A stretch of DNA of 8,274 nucleotides from Methanobacteriota archaeon (lineage in GTDB: Archaea; Thermoplasmatota; JASEFT01; JAUWIS01). Both the position numbers and the translations under genes were made by a program. The notes under the pieces were generated by a model. The model worked only from the letters and a program-made list of their open reading frames with translations. It made no database searches and was not told the origin of the DNA. Numbering within the stretch: position 1 is the first letter of the stretch; every line of letters begins with the position of its first letter. Positions 1-6,826 of this stretch are shown here, piece after piece. The stretch spans positions 1-8,274 of the forward strand of contig JAUWIS010000025.1 of NCBI GenBank assembly GCA_030605245.1, written 5' to 3'.

Positions 1-168
1 CCACAGGGAGATATACCGGCTCAGCAGTATCAGCAGCCTCCACCTCCACCGTATTATCCACCTAAAAAGGATAAGACAGAACTAATAATATTCATAATTC
101 TTTTGTTGGTATGCTTCCCTGCCGGGATAATATATCTGATTCTGAAGAAGGATGAAATAATTGGGTAA
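1..168 (+). CDS. C-terminal part of a proline-rich, single-helix membrane protein (5' end cut off)
   Basis: The frame is open from the first base to TAA at 166-168, giving the last 55 residues of a protein whose start lies outside the window. The visible part has a Gln/Pro-rich stretch (QQYQQPPPPPYYPP, residues about 8-21), a charged KKDK segment, one hydrophobic helix (about residues 29-48, LIIFIILLL then VCFPAGIIYLIL) and a short charged tail. Several proteins in this window have the same plan of proline-rich linker then membrane helix; one (4186-6597) starts with a zinc ribbon, so a zinc ribbon upstream is likely but not visible. The stop overlaps the TTG start of the next gene by 8 bases, so the two are probably co-transcribed. 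The coding assignment is fairly secure; the function is unknown. Confidence 0.7.
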   Translation, partial: PQGDIPAQQYQQPPPPPYYPPKKDKTELIIFIILLLVCFPAGIIYLILKKDEIIG

Positions 169-718
169 AACTACTGAGTTTCTGAGAAAAATTCAGCCTG
201 TACTCCTTTCGCATCATCCAGACTGTGATAAGTTTAAAGAGCATTCATTTGAGATTAGGGGTGTAAGGCTGTGTGGGGGATGTATTACAATTTATCCAAG
301 CATAACAGTTTCACTTCTGCTTTTGTACACAATCAATTTTTTTCAGCCAGTGTTTTTTAGATACCTGTTTTTTATAGGATTATTGTTCATAGGGCCGAAA
401 ATAATCAGCATACTTTTCCGCAGTCGTAGAAAAACAGTTAAAGTAGGAGCTAACATTTTAGTTGGAACAGGCATTGCTATTTGTATTTTCAGCATATTTT
501 CTTTTCCATTTCCATTTGTAATGAATCTATTTATCTTTATTGTATTTTTCATGATGGTAAGTAGCGCAAATTTCCTTAGGGTTAAAAGCATTATGAAAAC
601 CTGTTCATCCTGTGAATATCATAGAAACTGGAGTATATGTCCTGGTTTCAAAGGTTTATATAGTAGTATAGAAAAGAATTTAAACGAAAAAGTAGATGAA
701 GACATGGTGAGTAAATGA
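161..718 (+). CDS. DUF2085-like membrane protein with Cys/His clusters
   Basis: This 185-residue protein has about four membrane helices (roughly residues 47-63, 65-87, 94-116 and 118-138). The N-terminus carries a Cys/His group: HHPDC at 18-22, then RLCGGC with C38 and C41. The layout resembles the CHQxPxRSF...CARCTG signature of DUF2085 seen in the gene at 1060-1725, so I place it as a divergent relative. A second cluster, C148, C151, H154 and C160, lies after the last helix. Both clusters could bind metal; no function is established. The start is TTG at 161: an in-frame TAA at 158-160 rules out anything upstream, the first in-frame ATG is residue 121, and a weak GGATGA ribosome site sits at 150-155. 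It overlaps the previous gene by 8 bases and the next by 4 (ATGA). Confidence 0.75.
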   Translation: MGKTTEFLRKIQPVLLSHHPDCDKFKEHSFEIRGVRLCGGCITIYPSITVSLLLLYTINFFQPVFFRYLFFIGLLFIGPKIISILFRSRRKTVKVGANILVGTGIAICIFSIFSFPFPFVMNLFIFIVFFMMVSSANFLRVKSIMKTCSSCEYHRNWSICPGFKGLYSSIEKNLNEKVDEDMVSK

Positions 719-1038
719 TAAAATGTCCTAAATGCGGAAAGGATTTTGAGGGAAATGTTTGTCCATATTGTGGTTACAGTGTTCAGCCTGCTTTTGTACC
801 ACCAGTAAACCCTCAGCCATCATACTCTCAGCCACAATATCCATCACAGCAATATACCTGCCTTCTCTGCGGCGGACCTTTAACGTTTGTAAAGGAATAT
901 GCTAAATGGTACTGTCCAAGATGCAGGAAGTATGCATCTGAAATGCCGAATTATCCATGCCCAACATGTGGGAAACCTCTTAGATTCGTACCGCAATATC
1001 AGAGATGGTATTGTGATGTCTGCAGAACATATTCCTAA
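715..1038 (+). CDS. Small triple zinc-ribbon protein
   Basis: The 107-residue protein consists almost entirely of zinc ribbons. Ribbon 1 is CxxC-x8-CxxC (C4, C7, C16, C19). After a Pro/Gln/Ser/Tyr linker (residues 22-47) come ribbon 2 (C49, C52, C67, C70) and ribbon 3 (C82, C85, C100, C103), both CxxC-x14-CxxC. Ribbons 2 and 3 are clearly a tandem duplication: each has GxPLxFV at the same place and a WYC before the last knuckle. There is no membrane helix, so it is likely cytosolic and may bind nucleic acid or a protein partner; the partner cannot be read from the sequence. The ATG lies in an ATGA overlap with the preceding stop, which suggests translational coupling to the DUF2085-like membrane protein. 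Confidence 0.8.
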   Translation: MIKCPKCGKDFEGNVCPYCGYSVQPAFVPPVNPQPSYSQPQYPSQQYTCLLCGGPLTFVKEYAKWYCPRCRKYASEMPNYPCPTCGKPLRFVPQYQRWYCDVCRTYS

Positions 1039-1052
1039 AATAGTAAACCCTC

Positions 1053-1058
1053 AAAAAA
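1053..1058 (-). terminator. U-run just after the DUF2085 gene
   Basis: Six A's on the + strand give a run of six U's in the minus transcript, one base beyond the TGA at 1062-1060. Archaeal RNA polymerase can terminate on U-runs without a hairpin. It lies in the 21-base gap between two converging genes. Weak evidence, from sequence only. Confidence 0.35.
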
Positions 1059-1059
1059 T

Positions 1060-1725
1060 TCATATGGCTATCAAGTGAATAAAGTACGAAGTTATCATTT
1101 GTAATGGAAATGCAATCCCTGCCATTGTGAACAGTTGTCCGGGCGACCAATTTTTATTGGTTATCTTTTTTATTTTGGAAAATACGATTGTCCAAGCTAA
1201 CATCATCAATGAAAAATATCCTGCAATCATAAGCAGTGAGATGAGGTAATATGTTACCAGAAAATTTACAATACCCATATACATCACTAAACCAACAATA
1301 AACGCAGGCAAAATCGCAAATGGAATGTCTGATCCTTTTGCGAATGTTTCCGTTTCGTTTGATATATACATCAGTCCCTTGGCTAAAGGAAGCATAAACA
1401 TAGGTAGGGCTGTACCAATAAATAGACCAGTGAATAGTCGTATGCCGTTTGTAGTGCTTCTAAGATGTGAGTATGAACTTAAGGCATCAAACATGTAGAT
1501 GGATAATCCAATTATCATGTACGCAAAAACATATTTATCAGGTAATCCAGCATTTCTATACCGACGAAACATTAAAAAAAAGATAAAACTGAAAATAAAA
1601 CCAATGTATATCCCGGTACATCGGGCACACATTGGAAGTTGATGTCCACCAAGAAAAAAAGACCTTTCAGGTAATTGATGACATACAGTATACCCTATTA
1701 TTCCAAATACAGTATACACGTCCAC
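1060..1725 (-). CDS. DUF2085 family membrane protein
   Basis: This 221-residue protein has about six membrane helices. Near the N-terminus it has the recognisable DUF2085 signature: CHQLPERSF (C15, H16, R21, S22, F23) followed by MCARCTGIYIG (C33, C36). The four Cys/His residues sit at the start of the membrane domain and could hold a metal; the family has no established function. The start is GTG at 1725-1723. It is supported by a GGTGAT ribosome site (1734-1729, minus strand) three bases upstream, which pairs with the archaeal 16S 3' end. The gap to the upstream small gene is 34 bases, so the two may be one operon, although TTTAAA-type sequence in the gap (1741-1755) could be a separate promoter. 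It converges on the cluster that holds its divergent relative at 161-718. Confidence 0.85.
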   Translation of the reverse strand: MDVYTVFGIIGYTVCHQLPERSFFLGGHQLPMCARCTGIYIGFIFSFIFFLMFRRYRNAGLPDKYVFAYMIIGLSIYMFDALSSYSHLRSTTNGIRLFTGLFIGTALPMFMLPLAKGLMYISNETETFAKGSDIPFAILPAFIVGLVMYMGIVNFLVTYYLISLLMIAGYFSLMMLAWTIVFSKIKKITNKNWSPGQLFTMAGIAFPLQMITSYFIHLIAI

Positions 1726-1759
1726 TTAATCACCGAAAGGGTTTAAAGTTTTAAATTTG

Positions 1760-2065
1760 TCAGTATGCCCATGGTAATGCGAGTAAACTAGCTCCCCATA
1801 GCAATGGTACAATGAAGCACAACAAGCATGGCCAGATTATTGCTATCACTGCTAGTATAATACAATTTTTTCCTATTCGTCTTTCTTCTGGGTTTGGTTT
1901 GGTGTAGTAGATAAATCCAACAATGAATCCTACTACTGGTATGAAAAACGACAGAAGATACAATAATATCTTCATTCCTCCACTCATAGGTTCACTCACT
2001 CCGGGTCCAGGTGCTTGATAACTCGGTGGTGGTGGCGGTGGTGCCTGATAACTTGGTGTTGCCAT
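1760..2065 (-). CDS. Small proline-rich two-helix membrane protein
   Basis: The 101-residue protein begins with a proline-rich cytosolic segment in which SYQAP occurs twice around a run of seven prolines (residues 5-19). Two hydrophobic helices follow (about 32-54 and 68-92), with a charged loop KPNPEERRIGKN between them. This plan is common in small archaeal and bacterial membrane proteins of unknown function. The start is chosen by the ribosome site: GGAGGT at 2079-2074 is eight bases before the ATG at 2065-2063 but only two before the in-frame ATG at 2071-2069, so the second ATG is preferred. A good TATA box lies upstream. The gene is followed closely by the DUF2085 gene. No zinc ribbon is present, unlike the other proline-rich anchored protein at 4186-6597. 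Confidence 0.75.
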   Translation of the reverse strand: MATPSYQAPPPPPPSYQAPGPGVSEPMSGGMKILLYLLSFFIPVVGFIVGFIYYTKPNPEERRIGKNCIILAVIAIIWPCLLCFIVPLLWGASLLALPWAY

Positions 2066-2073
2066 TCTCATTT

Positions 2074-2109
2074 ACCTCCAGATATAGAATGAACTTGTTT
2101 ATATTTAAA
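2074..2109 (-). promoter_or_regulatory. Archaeal promoter and ribosome site for the small membrane protein
   Basis: On the minus strand TTTAAATATAAA (2109-2098) is a strong box A. A start about 25 bases downstream falls near 2080, giving a leader of roughly 15 bases that contains GGAGGT (2079-2074). The rest of 2110-2223, behind the GTPase gene, holds nothing I can name. Confidence 0.6.
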
Positions 2110-2223
2110 TGTTCTGGTGAATTTATAGGTATTTTAATTTGCCATGTTCATTGAACCTACAATCGAGTTTATGTTAAGTGTGGTCAACACAAAATTTAGG
2201 AATCTTTCCTTCAGCTTGAATCA

Positions 2224-3552
2224 TCATCGCTTAACGCCTCCTTTCAAAAACTCTTTCAGCACATCATCCAGATCAGGTTTTCCTCTTTCCTCAAGCTCAT
2301 ATCTTACCCTTGTGGATGGTTTATTGATTTTCAGTATCCTGCCTAAATCAATTGGTGTTCCTATGATAACGGCATCACATTCCGCTTTGTTTATTGTTTC
2401 CTCAAGCTCGCTGATTTGTTTTTTTCCGTAGCCCATCGCAGGAAGTATTTTTTCAAGATGCCCGTATTTTTCATAGGTTTTTTTTATGGAGCCGACAGCA
2501 TACTTTCTAGGCTCAATGACATTTGAGTTAAACTTTTCTGCTGCAATGAAACCTGCACCGTATCTCATACCGCCATGCGTGAGCGTCGGTCCATCCTCAA
2601 CAACAAGAACATTTTTGTTTTCTATTATTTCCGGTTTATCAACAGTCACAGGTGAGTCTGCCTCAATGATTTTTGCATTCGGGTTCCTGTTTTTTATGTT
2701 GTTTTTCACAATCTCAACATTTCCAGGTTTAGCAGAATCCATCTTGTTAATAACAACGACATCAGCCATTCTCAGATTTACTTCGCCAGGATAATATCCT
2801 ATTTCATGCCCTGGTCTGTGAGGGTCAACAACCGTTATAAGCAAATCAGGTTTTATAAAAGAAAAATCATTGTTTCCCCCGTCCCATATTATAACATCAG
2901 ACTCTTTTTCTGCCTCTCTCAAAATTTTTTCATAATCAACACCAGCATAAACAACACCGCCCATATCAATATATGGCTCATACTCCTCACGCTCCTCAAT
3001 CGTGCAGTTATACCTGTCTAAATCATCATAGGAGGCGAATCTTTCGCATACCTGCTTTGTCAGATCAGGGCCATATGGCATAGGATGGCGTATGGATGAA
3101 ACCTTTAAACCTTTACCCTTTAATATTTTGAATATTTTTCGTGATGTCTGGGATTTACCACATCCTGTTCTAACAGCACACACAGCTATAACAGGTTTAC
3201 TTGATTTCAGCATAGTGTTTTTTGGACCCATGAGTATAAAATCTGCACCAGAAGCATTTACAACAGCGGATTTTTCCATAACATAGGCATATGGTAAATC
3301 AGAGTATGCAAGAACAACCTGGTCTGCATCAAATTTTTTTATCAAAACCGGGAGTTCATTCTCAGCATATATTGGTATCCCATCTGGATAATTTTCTCCT
3401 GCAAGCTCCTTTGGATATTTCCTTCCCTCAATATCAGGGATCTGCGCGGCAGTAAAAGCCAGAATCTCATAGCTGGGATTGTTCCTAAAGAACACATTGA
3501 AGTTATGGAAATCCCTGCCTGCCGCGCCCATTATAATGACCTTTGTTTTCAT
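2224..3552 (-). CDS. COG2403-type P-loop GTPase, related to cyclic 2,3-diphosphoglycerate synthetase
   Basis: The 442-residue protein opens with a Rossmann-like region (KVIIMGAAGRDFHNFN, residues 4-19), followed by a P-loop domain with the Walker A variant AVRTGCGKS at 126-134. Further conserved-looking motifs are WDGGNND (223-229), TVVDPHRPGHE (240-250) and a GTPase-like NKMD (269-272). GGMRYGAG (327-334) is glycine-rich. This order matches the COG2403 family, often labelled cyclic 2,3-diphosphoglycerate synthetase, the enzyme that makes the thermoprotectant cyclic 2,3-bisphosphoglycerate in some methanogens. Whether this member makes that compound is not shown; predicted GTPase is the safer name. 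The length is normal for the family and the frame is intact. The ATG has no ribosome site; a TATA-like element 26 bases upstream suggests a leaderless mRNA. Confidence 0.85.
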   Translation of the reverse strand: MKTKVIIMGAAGRDFHNFNVFFRNNPSYEILAFTAAQIPDIEGRKYPKELAGENYPDGIPIYAENELPVLIKKFDADQVVLAYSDLPYAYVMEKSAVVNASGADFILMGPKNTMLKSSKPVIAVCAVRTGCGKSQTSRKIFKILKGKGLKVSSIRHPMPYGPDLTKQVCERFASYDDLDRYNCTIEEREEYEPYIDMGGVVYAGVDYEKILREAEKESDVIIWDGGNNDFSFIKPDLLITVVDPHRPGHEIGYYPGEVNLRMADVVVINKMDSAKPGNVEIVKNNIKNRNPNAKIIEADSPVTVDKPEIIENKNVLVVEDGPTLTHGGMRYGAGFIAAEKFNSNVIEPRKYAVGSIKKTYEKYGHLEKILPAMGYGKKQISELEETINKAECDAVIIGTPIDLGRILKINKPSTRVRYELEERGKPDLDDVLKEFLKGGVKR

Positions 3553-3574
3553 AAAATCTGAATAGCACTATGTT

Positions 3575-3582
3575 CATATATG
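3575..3582 (-). promoter_or_regulatory. TATA element of the GTPase gene (leaderless)
   Basis: CATATATG is centred 26-27 bases before the ATG at 3552, the usual TATA-to-start distance. No purine-rich ribosome site precedes that ATG. Both points fit a transcript beginning at the start codon. Confidence 0.5.
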
Positions 3583-3600
3583 CCTTTTGGAAAATCAATA

Positions 3601-3610
3601 GATATTTAAG
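3601..3610 (+). promoter_or_regulatory. TATA element of the zinc-ribbon gene at 3633 (leaderless)
   Basis: GATATTTAAG is centred about 27 bases before the ATG at 3633. The spacing supports a leaderless transcript and argues for 3633 over the in-frame ATG at 3570. Together with the element at 3575-3582 it makes an 80-base divergent promoter region. Confidence 0.5.
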
Positions 3611-3632
3611 TAGTAAAAATCCTTATCTTTTG

Positions 3633-4022
3633 ATGAAGTACAAAATCCCAAGCAACAATGAGGTTTTAGAAATCATTAAAGAAATAATAAAAAAAGAAGG
3701 AGTTGTTGGCTCACAGTATAAACTCAGAAAAATAGTTGAAAAGGAACTAAAAAATATTGATCCTTCCTATAGAATCAGTGGAAAGAGGGTAAGGATGCTT
3801 GCAATAAAATCAAAAAATGTTTCTGTTGAAATACACACAAAAGAAGGAAAAGAAATTGACAGCATGAGCATCTGTCCTGTATGTAACTCAAAACTCATAT
3901 CAATAAAGAACAAAACATTGTATAACTGGGATATCACAGTTGGGTACAGATGCAGAAGATGCAAATACTGGACAGGAAAAAAAAAGAGGATACCAACAAG
4001 ATATGTTTTTGAGAAAAGATAG
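3633..4022 (+). CDS. Conserved archaeal zinc-ribbon protein, unknown function
   Basis: The protein has 129 residues from the preferred start. The N-terminal two thirds is basic and predicted helical: IPSNNEVLEIIKEIIKKEG (5-23), then SQYKLRKIVEKEL (27-39) and a segment with DPSYRISGKRVRMLA (43-57), which resembles a winged-helix or similar nucleic-acid-binding fold. The C-terminus is a zinc ribbon, CPVC (81-84) and CRRC (107-110), followed by a basic tail GKKKRIPTRYVFEKR. I recognise this as a type of small archaeal protein of unknown function and cannot give it a symbol. The charge and the ribbon suggest RNA or DNA binding. An in-frame ATG at 3570 would add 21 residues, but the TATA element at 3601-3610 lies inside that extension. 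The gene is divergent from the GTPase. Confidence 0.75.
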   Translation: MKYKIPSNNEVLEIIKEIIKKEGVVGSQYKLRKIVEKELKNIDPSYRISGKRVRMLAIKSKNVSVEIHTKEGKEIDSMSICPVCNSKLISIKNKTLYNWDITVGYRCRRCKYWTGKKKRIPTRYVFEKR

Positions 4023-4047
4023 TGTCTAAGAAAACATATGAGAATAC

Positions 4048-4052
4048 TTTTT
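4048..4052 (+). terminator. Possible U-run terminator
   Basis: Five T's lie 26 bases after the stop at 4022, in the 163-base gap before the converging peptidase gene. The run is short and there is no hairpin. I see no gene or RNA in the rest of this gap. Confidence 0.25.
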
Positions 4053-4185
4053 CTGTAGTGGTATCAACTATGCGGACAGTAACAGTATCTACAACACCAT
4101 CATAGAATCTGCGTCATTACATATACCACCAACTACACGCCTTTGCGAACTTTGGTTTCAGTCAGTGTGTGTGTCCACTGTTTGA

Positions 4186-6597
4186 TCATGGCAGTTCATT
4201 TTGTGGTGGTAAAGGTGTGCCATAGTCCTCTGGATCTGGTTGCAAATATTCCACTACAAAGGTTGATGACCAAGAGGCCCCTGAATTATCAAAGTTGTCG
4301 GTGTCGGCTCGGCTTTCAACAGTTGATGCCCCACTCCATGCATTCTCATTCCAAAACTCAATGCCTGACACTTCATCCTTGTAAGCTAGATATCTAACGG
4401 TGACATGCCAGGTAATAGGCTGCGTATTTTCATCGTCATCATCATGGTCAGCAAAGTAATGCACCCTAAATTTATAAGTTCCATAAAGCGAGTTATTGGC
4501 ACCAGAATAATTTGGCAATGTCATGTCTTCCGTTGCATAATAATGCTCAGGACCATATCCCCATGTATTGTCAATGTCTAAATAAGGATTTCCACTTCCT
4601 TGATAACCCTTATTACTGTAATAAATATGACGTCCTTCTGTATCCTCAATTGTTGGTTCTAGAACATGAAGGTCGACATCACTCTGATCCTGTCCCCATG
4701 TCAGCGTAAATGTAAGGCTTGCTTTACTTGCAGTAGACTTTATGGTATCTCTTAAGTACCCCGCCCAGTTGCTGAAGGTATTTTCATCAGTAGCGAGTAT
4801 AATGAGATCATTGTCTCCCTGATAGAGGGGGATCTCCTGTGAAAATGAGCCGTCAACTACTGTAACCTTAAATTTTTGGTTGGATATAAAAAGCAAGGTT
4901 GAGTTAACCTCTTTCTTCCCCCCACTAATCGTTCCTGAGATGATAATTTTGTTTTCAGTAGTATCCCGAATGCCATCATCATCAATATCTTCTGGAGTGG
5001 TGCCAACAGGTGTGGTGCTTGAGTCAGTGAGTGTCACTGTGGGGAAGATGGTATCATCTTTGAAACCATTTTCCGCATGAGTATAGAGCTGGTTAAATGC
5101 GTTTAAAGGATGAAAGGCTTTGTAGCCCCAATGGAGGAAGACATTGTATTGGAATCTACCGCTACCTGCCGTGGCTCCTGAACTGTAAACACGGGTGAAG
5201 CCTGTTCCGTAAGTAAAAGGTATCTGTCTGGCATCAGTTCCTGATGCTGTTCCAGGATAGTTAGGATCATAGATATCGAATCGTCCATTAGTATATCCAT
5301 AAACAAGTATGGCATGTCCGCCTACCCATTCGCCACTAGCAACTTGCTGATAGATACCAATGAGTTGAGGAGAGCCTGTCACGATTATCCCATGCAACCA
5401 GCTACAGGCAACATCTGTAGATGTAGGAGTCTGGTTTACAATCTCATGTCTCCAGGTCTGATCCCATATATCACTTTCGGCTATATGTGCCCGTGTAGCA
5501 AGTTGAATTGCAGTGTCATCATCCCGCCATTTATTAAGATCACCTTCACGATATTTCTCATACAAACCAACTCCTGTACTTGACTTCTTGTATGTATAGT
5601 AATACTTTGCAAAACTAACCATTCCCATACATAACCCACCAGATTCAAGGTATGAACCATAATTGGTGATAAACCAACCATCGGTTACTGGTCGGAATCC
5701 TGTATCCACAGAAAAGTTTTCTCCTAGGAATTCTGAGACTGCAAGGACAATTTTGATAGCGATGAACTTAGAGAAAGTCCTTGTGTAGAACGTTATGGTG
5801 TGACCTGTCGAATTTTGGGATAAGAATCCTGCAGAATCTAAAGCATTGTTTTCTTCATCGTAATAATAAAACCGCATTGCCTCATCAGCGGAGACCAGAC
5901 TTGGATCATAGGGAAGGGTTACCTCAATAGCCTTATCAAAAGTCTTGTATTTGTCCCAAACCTCTGATCCATCGGTTTCGATATGAATCATCTTGCTGAC
6001 TACAGAAGCGGTTTCAGGCAAACCACTGATGCTAGAAACATTCGCGTAGCTTATACTGAGATTAACTTCATCATTCGTAGCTCCTTCAGGTATCCCAATC
6101 TTAAGACCATAAAGCGGATTTGAATTATCCACCACTTCTATTATTCCACCGCTGAGATTAACTGATTGTGAAGCAACAGATATGTAACTGTCAGTGTTGA
6201 TAATTATGTCTTCTGTCCCTCCTACTTCTGTCCCTCCTTCTTCTTCCTCACCATTTTTCCATTGAAAACCAACCAATACTGCAGATAGGATCAATACTAT
6301 AACAATGGCAACAACCCCGATTGCTATACCAATTTTCGAACGTTTCGTTGGAGGATAAAACGGCTTTGGTGGAGTCGGCGGCGCTGGCTGTGGAGCAGAA
6401 ACTGGCAGTGGAACCGGTGGTGTTGACGTAACTGATGGCGTTGGCGCAACCGGCGGTGTTGGTGGTGTCGGTGTAGTTGGCTGTGTTGGCACCTGCGTAG
6501 GCACAGGCATTCCCTGTTCTTCTACTCTTGCACCACATTCTGTGCAGAACTTAACACCTTCTTTAACCTCTTTACCACAGTTTGGACAAAAAACCAT
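4186..6597 (-). CDS. Membrane-anchored multidomain protein: zinc ribbon, ZU5-like, cysteine peptidase (C39/papain-like), DUF2135-like
   Basis: This is an 803-residue protein. In order: a zinc ribbon (C4, C7, C18, C21); a Pro/Thr linker (about 29-81); KRSK then one membrane helix (about 88-112), with the charge placing the N-terminus inside and the rest outside; a ZU5-like domain (about 148-282, with GLKIGIPEGA and VTLPYDP); and a peptidase-like domain with GGLCMGM (C323), GGHAILVYGY (H428) and IYDPNYPG (D444), the Cys-His-Asp order of papain/C39 folds. Then an aspartate-rich loop DIDDDGIRD (538-546) that may bind calcium, a beta-rich segment, and a DUF2135-like domain (about 628-737) with LTWGQDQSDVDLHV and GYGPEHYY. 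It probably cleaves or binds peptides at the cell surface; activity is inferred from motifs only. The start is ATG 6597: GAGGA at 6611-6607 has nine bases of spacing to it and none to the in-frame TTG at 6606. Confidence 0.8.
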   Translation of the reverse strand: MVFCPNCGKEVKEGVKFCTECGARVEEQGMPVPTQVPTQPTTPTPPTPPVAPTPSVTSTPPVPLPVSAPQPAPPTPPKPFYPPTKRSKIGIAIGVVAIVIVLILSAVLVGFQWKNGEEEEGGTEVGGTEDIIINTDSYISVASQSVNLSGGIIEVVDNSNPLYGLKIGIPEGATNDEVNLSISYANVSSISGLPETASVVSKMIHIETDGSEVWDKYKTFDKAIEVTLPYDPSLVSADEAMRFYYYDEENNALDSAGFLSQNSTGHTITFYTRTFSKFIAIKIVLAVSEFLGENFSVDTGFRPVTDGWFITNYGSYLESGGLCMGMVSFAKYYYTYKKSSTGVGLYEKYREGDLNKWRDDDTAIQLATRAHIAESDIWDQTWRHEIVNQTPTSTDVACSWLHGIIVTGSPQLIGIYQQVASGEWVGGHAILVYGYTNGRFDIYDPNYPGTASGTDARQIPFTYGTGFTRVYSSGATAGSGRFQYNVFLHWGYKAFHPLNAFNQLYTHAENGFKDDTIFPTVTLTDSSTTPVGTTPEDIDDDGIRDTTENKIIISGTISGGKKEVNSTLLFISNQKFKVTVVDGSFSQEIPLYQGDNDLIILATDENTFSNWAGYLRDTIKSTASKASLTFTLTWGQDQSDVDLHVLEPTIEDTEGRHIYYSNKGYQGSGNPYLDIDNTWGYGPEHYYATEDMTLPNYSGANNSLYGTYKFRVHYFADHDDDDENTQPITWHVTVRYLAYKDEVSGIEFWNENAWSGASTVESRADTDNFDNSGASWSSTFVVEYLQPDPEDYGTPLPPQNELP

Positions 6598-6606
6598 TTT
6601 TATCAA

Positions 6607-6640
6607 TCCTCAAATACCTATTGCTTTAATCATTAATAAA
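6607..6640 (-). promoter_or_regulatory. Promoter and ribosome site of the anchored peptidase gene
   Basis: TTTATTAA (6640-6633) is a fair box A, with an expected start near 6611. GAGGA (6611-6607) lies nine bases before ATG 6597. The short leader resembles that of the gene at 1760-2065. Confidence 0.5.
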
Positions 6641-6651
6641 GTTTACCAAGG

Positions 6652-6695
6652 AAAAAATACTTCGGAATTTCCTAACGGAAATTCCTCGTATTTTT
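6652..6695 (-). terminator. Nested hairpin followed by a U-run, probable end of the tRNA transcript
   Basis: The outer arms AAAAATAC (6653-6660) and GTATTTTT (6688-6695) pair perfectly. Inside, GGAATTTCC (6664-6672) pairs with GGAAATTCC (6677-6685) around TAAC. In the minus transcript the structure runs into six U's (6657-6652). It sits between the tRNA region and the peptidase promoter, which suits a terminator. It shares its outer framework with the hairpin at 6747-6780. Confidence 0.45.
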
Positions 6696-6721
6696 GCTCA
6701 GTCGCTAACGCTCAATTATAA

Positions 6722-6808
6722 TGAAAAATTGCTAATACAATTTTTCAAATACTTCGGAACACTTCGTGTTCCTCGTATTTCCAGATTACTCGCTACGCTC
6801 GTAATCTG
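6722..6808 (-). repeat. Three hairpins in the 3' flank of the tRNA
   Basis: Three inverted repeats follow one another. TGAAAAATTG (6722-6731) pairs with CAATTTTTCA (6738-6747). AAATAC (6747-6752) pairs with GTATTT (6775-6780) and encloses GGAACAC/GTGTTCC (6756-6762/6766-6772) around a TTC triloop. CAGATTAC (6782-6789) pairs with GTAATCTG (6801-6808) around an 11-base loop. The 6747-6780 unit has the same frame as 6653-6695 (AAATAC-TTC-GGAA ... TTCC-TC-GTATTT) but a different inner stem that still pairs. No open reading frame here looks coding. Confidence 0.7.
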
Positions 6809-6826
6809 TAAACGCCGAGGGGGAGA

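Noticed and set aside
2066..2071. ATG at 2071 as start of the small membrane protein
   Set aside because: Only two bases separate it from GGAGGT; the ATG at 2065 has normal spacing.
2144..3286. Open frames on the + strand opposite the GTPase gene
   Set aside because: They are antisense shadows of a strongly supported coding frame and have no recognisable domains.
3570..3632. ATG at 3570 as start of the zinc-ribbon gene, adding 21 residues
   Set aside because: The likely TATA element lies inside this stretch and the added peptide does not look like part of the domain.
4042..4185. A 47-codon open frame (+), reading INYADSNSIYNTIIESA in part
   Set aside because: It has no start codon or ribosome site and lies between converging genes. 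It could be a gene remnant, but nothing in the window matches it.
6598..6606. TTG at 6606 as start of the anchored peptidase, adding three residues
   Set aside because: It touches the GAGGA ribosome site with no spacing, while ATG 6597 has nine bases.
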